Positions 5,627 to 8,103 of a stretch of DNA of 8,103 bases are shown piece by piece (position 1 is the first letter of the stretch; each line of letters begins with the position of its first letter). Source of the stretch: DRGV01 sp018903055 [NCBI: bacterium] (GTDB lineage Bacteria > UBP18 > UBA7526); the NCBI GenBank assembly GCA_018903055.1, contig JAHIPW010000127.1:1-8103 (forward strand). The letters are read 5' to 3'. Below the pieces are notes generated by a model. That model saw only the letters and a program-made list of their open reading frames with translations. It searched no databases and was not told the origin of the DNA. The position numbers and the translations under genes are program-made.

Positions 5627-5778
5627 CTTCCCGTCTTCTCCAAGCGAGCGAGAAGTTCTTCCACGCGGAGTTTGACAAAATCTTTGGTCTTCTTCAGGGC
5701 CTCGTTCTCACTCTTGAGCTTAGCAATTAATTCTAAGATCTTTCTAATTTTTTCTTCCAGCCTATCTATCTCCGTCAT
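5623..5778 (-). CDS. 51-aa coiled-coil protein next to zapA, ZapB/TIGR02449-like
   Basis: A short ORF, MTEIDRLEEKIRKILELI onward, lies exactly between pheT and zapA. Its ATG overlaps the pheT stop by 4 bp and its TGA overlaps the zapA ATG by 4 bp, which is strong evidence that it is translated. The sequence has a heptad pattern (I4, L7, I11, I14, L15, L17, I18, L21, then SENEALKK) and is highly charged with no glycine or proline until the last residues, so it should form one long helix. Small coiled-coil proteins next to zapA are known in Proteobacteria (TIGR02449, ZapB-like) and are thought to relate to division. No catalytic motif is present. Assignment to ZapB itself is inference from context and composition. 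Confidence 0.8.
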   Translation of the reverse strand: MTEIDRLEEKIRKILELIAKLKSENEALKKTKDFVKLRVEELLARLEKTGR

Positions 5779-7775
5779 CTTCTAATCCTTGCCCCCAGCT
5801 TCTTTTCCAGCCCCAAAGAGATTCCCTGATGAAGCTTCTTGATCTCCTCATCCTTAAGCGTCCTATTCTTTGCGCGATAGGAGATGGAGTAAGCCAATCC
5901 CTTATGGTCGGAGGGAATCTGGGTTCCCCGGTAGAGATCGAAGAATGCGACCTCCTCCACCAGTTCGCCCCCCAGGGAATAGACGGTCTGGACAACTTCT
6001 TCAGACGTAATCTCTTCCGGAAGAGAGAGAGCGATGTCCCGGACAATGGCTGGATATTTAGGAAGTTTTCGGAATCTCTTCTCGCTACTCATCAAAAGAA
6101 ATTCTTCCAGGTCAAGTTCAAAAACAAAGGCCCTCCTCTCTATTCCAAAATAGGAAAGGACTTTGGGGTCCATCTCTCCCAGAAGGCCTACTTTTCTATT
6201 GGCGATTAAAACCTCTCCTCCTCTTCCGGAAAGAAGAAAGGGTAAGGAAGCGGAACCGATCTTAGGAGATAGGATGGCCAGTTCTTCGCAGAGGGCCTCC
6301 AGGATTCCCTTCAGGTCATAGATATCGCCTTCTCCGGAGAGAAGTGCTCCCAGGGCCGTCTGTTCTCTCTTGGGAGAGAAGATGCGGCCTAACTCAAAGA
6401 CCTTTACTACGGAGTTCCCCTGATTGAGGTTATGAATAAGATTATTAAGTAGTCCGGGAATGAGACTGGGTCGCATGACATTCTGCTTCTCAGTCAAGGG
6501 GTTGGTCAACTTGATGATTTCATGAGGAGCGAAGCCCATCCTCTCTCCCTCCTCAATGGAGATGAAACCATAATTGACCACTTCTCTGTAGCCCCCGGTA
6601 ACCAAGATTTCTTTAATCTTAGGAACTAAGTTCTCGAGAGGTTCTTGGGAATAGGAAGCTATTCTTCCTCCAGGCAGGAGAGAGGGAATCCTGTGGTAGC
6701 CGTGTATTCTGGCAATCTCTTCTATTAAATCGATCTCTCTGGTAATCTCCCTTCTATATGAAGGGACCTCAACTAATTTCCCTTTCGCCTTAAATCCCAA
6801 CTTCTTTAGTATACCAGTTATCTGCTTCCAGGAAAGACGGGTCCCCAATAGAGCATTGACCCTCTCTCTCCTTAAGGTTATTCTCTTCGGTTTCCTGGGA
6901 AGAAGATTTTTATCAACGAATGCTATCTCTTCCCCGCCAGCCAGTTCGAGGATTAGATCCCGCGCTCTTCGGGAGGCAGTGAGCACTCCTTCCGGGTCGA
7001 CATCCCTCTCAAACCTATAGGATGACTCGGTAAAGAGGTTTAACTTCTTTGCTCCCTTCCTTACTACAATAGGGTCAAAGTAGGCGCTCTCTAATAAGAT
7101 GCTCTTCGTCTTAGTAGTAACCTGGGTATCCTCTCCCCCCATAATCCCAGCCAGGGCAATGGCTCTCTTGTCATCAGCGATGACCAGGATATTCTTATCC
7201 AGTATTCTCTTTCTACCATCAAGAGTGGTTATTCTCTCCCCTTCCTTTGCCTTCCGCACAATTATCTTCAACTGGCTAACTGGCAAACTGGCTAACTGGC
7301 TAACAATTTTATCTAAATCAAAAGCATGTAAAGGCTGACCGAATTCAAATAGTACATAGTTGGTAATGTCCACGATGTTATTGATGGGCTTTATTCCCAT
7401 ACTCTTCAGGCGTTCTTTTAGCCATAAAGGAGAAGGTTTGATTCTGACATTTTCAATTACTCGGCCAGTATAACGAGGGCCACCCTTCCCATCCTTTATC
7501 TCTACCTTAATAATTCCTTTTACCCTTTTATCCTTTTCACTTATCTTGGGTAGCCTCAAGGGTCTATTGATTAGAGCTGATACTTCCCTTGCCACACCGA
7601 TGATACTGGCACAATCTCCTCGATTGGTAGTGAGGTCAAGTTCTAAGATAGTATCTTTACCAGACTTTTGGATATGACTTACCTCCACTCCCGCCATGGT
7701 TAACCGGTGCGCCAGTTCCTTAGGAGGAATTTTAACATCAATATATTCTTTCAACCAACTAAGAGGAACTTTCAT
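5775..7775 (-). CDS. pheT: Phenylalanyl-tRNA synthetase beta subunit, short form lacking the EMAP domain
   Basis: PheT pairs with PheS (not in this window) to charge tRNA-Phe and edits mischarged tyrosine. At 666 aa it is about 120-130 residues shorter than the usual bacterial PheT. The B1 start, MKVPLSWLKEYIDV with LTMAGVEV at 25-32, passes straight into LELDLTTNRGDCASIIGVARE at 44-64; the tRNA-bind/EMAP (B2) domain that normally lies between is missing. The B3/4 editing domain (about 100-270) follows with INNIVDITNYVLFEFGQPLHAFD and SSYRFERDVDP. Then come B5 (about 295-365, DLIEEIARIHGY), the catalytic-like core (about 380-560) and a C-terminal FDX-ACB anticodon-binding domain (about 568-662). 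Residues 158-169 are repeat-derived. The ATG overlaps the upstream hepT stop by 4 bp. The frame is intact, so this is a short form, not a pseudogene. Confidence 0.96.
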   Translation of the reverse strand: MKVPLSWLKEYIDVKIPPKELAHRLTMAGVEVSHIQKSGKDTILELDLTTNRGDCASIIGVAREVSALINRPLRLPKISEKDKRVKGIIKVEIKDGKGGPRYTGRVIENVRIKPSPLWLKERLKSMGIKPINNIVDITNYVLFEFGQPLHAFDLDKIVSQLASLPVSQLKIIVRKAKEGERITTLDGRKRILDKNILVIADDKRAIALAGIMGGEDTQVTTKTKSILLESAYFDPIVVRKGAKKLNLFTESSYRFERDVDPEGVLTASRRARDLILELAGGEEIAFVDKNLLPRKPKRITLRRERVNALLGTRLSWKQITGILKKLGFKAKGKLVEVPSYRREITREIDLIEEIARIHGYHRIPSLLPGGRIASYSQEPLENLVPKIKEILVTGGYREVVNYGFISIEEGERMGFAPHEIIKLTNPLTEKQNVMRPSLIPGLLNNLIHNLNQGNSVVKVFELGRIFSPKREQTALGALLSGEGDIYDLKGILEALCEELAILSPKIGSASLPFLLSGRGGEVLIANRKVGLLGEMDPKVLSYFGIERRAFVFELDLEEFLLMSSEKRFRKLPKYPAIVRDIALSLPEEITSEEVVQTVYSLGGELVEEVAFFDLYRGTQIPSDHKGLAYSISYRAKNRTLKDEEIKKLHQGISLGLEKKLGARIRR
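7270..7304. repeat. Octamer tandem repeat inside pheT
   Basis: Four units of aactggct (one as aactggca) plus a partial aac run from 7270 to 7304. They are read on the minus strand as SQLASLPVSQL, residues about 158-169 of PheT, between the conserved AFDLDKI and the IIVRKAKEGE block where other PheT proteins have only a few residues. Gain or loss of one or two units would shift the frame; three units would keep it. Confidence 0.85.
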
Positions 7776-8103
7776 CTTTTCTCTTTTAAATCTTCCTTCA
7801 CACTCAATATCTTCTTTTTTAACTCAAAAATCTCTTCTTTAGCAACTTCCCAGGTTAGCTCTATATCTATCCCAAAGTATTCATGAATAAGAATATCCCT
7901 CATCCCCGCAATTTGTTTCCAAGGAATGTCGGGATATTTATCCTTTATATCTCCAGGAATATTCTTAACCGCTTCTCCAATGATTTCGATTCTGCGTATA
8001 ATGGCATCTTGAATTTGCGTTGAATTGAAAAATACATCTTTTGTTATTCCTTCTGTATATTCTTCAATTCGTTTTATGCATTCTAATATATGCTCAACAA
8101 AAA
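7772..8103 (-). CDS. hepT: HepT-type HEPN toxin (DUF86), C-terminal 109 residues; start lies beyond the window
   Basis: HepT proteins are HEPN-fold ribonucleases or RNA-interfering toxins, usually silenced by an adjacent MNT-domain nucleotidyltransferase (MntA) that AMPylates a tyrosine in the RX4HXY motif. The open frame runs in from the window edge with FVEHILECIKRIEEYTEGI. It shows the family hallmarks: QDAIIRRIEIIGEAVKNIP, then PDIPWKQIAGMRD, then the RX4HXY motif as R68-D-I-L-I-H73-E-Y75 (numbered from the visible fragment). It ends in EKR with a TGA that overlaps the pheT ATG. Only about 5-10 N-terminal residues should be missing. Hand count gives 99 G+C in 300 bases over 7801-8100 (33%), clearly lower than a sampled pheT line (27 of 60). 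An MNT antitoxin gene is expected immediately beyond 8103. Confidence 0.9.
   Translation of the reverse strand, partial: FVEHILECIKRIEEYTEGITKDVFFNSTQIQDAIIRRIEIIGEAVKNIPGDIKDKYPDIPWKQIAGMRDILIHEYFGIDIELTWEVAKEEIFELKKKILSVKEDLKEKR

Noticed and set aside
5762-6046. 94-aa minus-strand ORF in another frame within pheT
   Set aside because: The arginine- and serine-rich translation is typical of an out-of-frame reading; the pheT frame carries the conserved FDX-ACB domain.
5829-6209. 126-aa plus-strand ORF
   Set aside because: It is antisense to the FDX-ACB and core coding region of pheT, which is well supported; no independent evidence.
5775-7775. pheT as a pseudogene or frameshifted gene because it is short
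   Set aside because: The frame is continuous with intact B3/4, B5, core and FDX-ACB regions and precise ATGA junctions; the missing EMAP domain is a clean domain absence known for short PheT forms.

Overview
The window reads as part of a compact bacterial chromosome in which every convincing gene lies on the minus strand. Transcription therefore runs from high to low coordinates: hepT (cut by the window edge), pheT, a small coiled-coil ORF, zapA, 6S RNA, rarA, ygfA (fau), rny, ymdB, folD (cut by the other edge). ZapA together with RNase Y and a YmdB-type phosphodiesterase, and the zapA-6S-fau order, fit a bacterium that is neither a classical enterobacterium nor an archaeon. The short PheT without a tRNA-binding EMAP domain and the abundant intergenic repeats resemble genomes of poorly cultured lineages known mostly from metagenomes (Omnitrophota- or Desantisbacteria-like). 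That placement is an impression from gene order and repeat style, not a demonstrated assignment.

Region by region, from the transcriptional upstream end: 8103-7772 carries the C-terminal 109 residues of a HepT-type HEPN toxin, whose stop overlaps the pheT start. 7775-5775 is pheT (666 aa). 5778-5623 is a 51-aa coiled-coil protein and 5626-5339 is zapA; these four ORFs are joined by three 4-bp ATGA overlaps. Directly after zapA comes a promoter (5331-5303) and a 6S RNA (about 5295-5134) whose closing stem, central bubble and apical hairpin can be drawn by hand. 5115-5045 is a heptamer repeat tract with a hairpin inside it. Then come rarA (5012-3663), ygfA (3715-3125, overlapping rarA by 53 bp), a 194-bp repeat-filled gap, rny (2930-1356), a 296-bp repeat-filled gap, ymdB (1059-274) and the first 83 codons of folD (249-1).

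Functionally the cluster mixes translation (PheT), cell division (ZapA and its small partner-like neighbour), global transcription control (6S RNA), replication-fork maintenance (RarA), RNA decay and signalling (RNase Y, YmdB) and one-carbon folate metabolism (YgfA, FolD). zapA-6S-ygfA and rny-ymdB are known conserved neighbourhoods; rarA between 6S RNA and ygfA joins two arrangements usually seen in different groups.

The most unusual points are the toxin-family gene translationally coupled to an essential aminoacyl-tRNA synthetase subunit, the EMAP-less PheT with an octamer tandem repeat inserted in its B3/4 domain, and a repeated pattern in all three longer non-coding gaps of GC-rich palindromes lying within AT-rich short direct repeats. 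I did not find a clearly new multi-gene system; most of the window is housekeeping.
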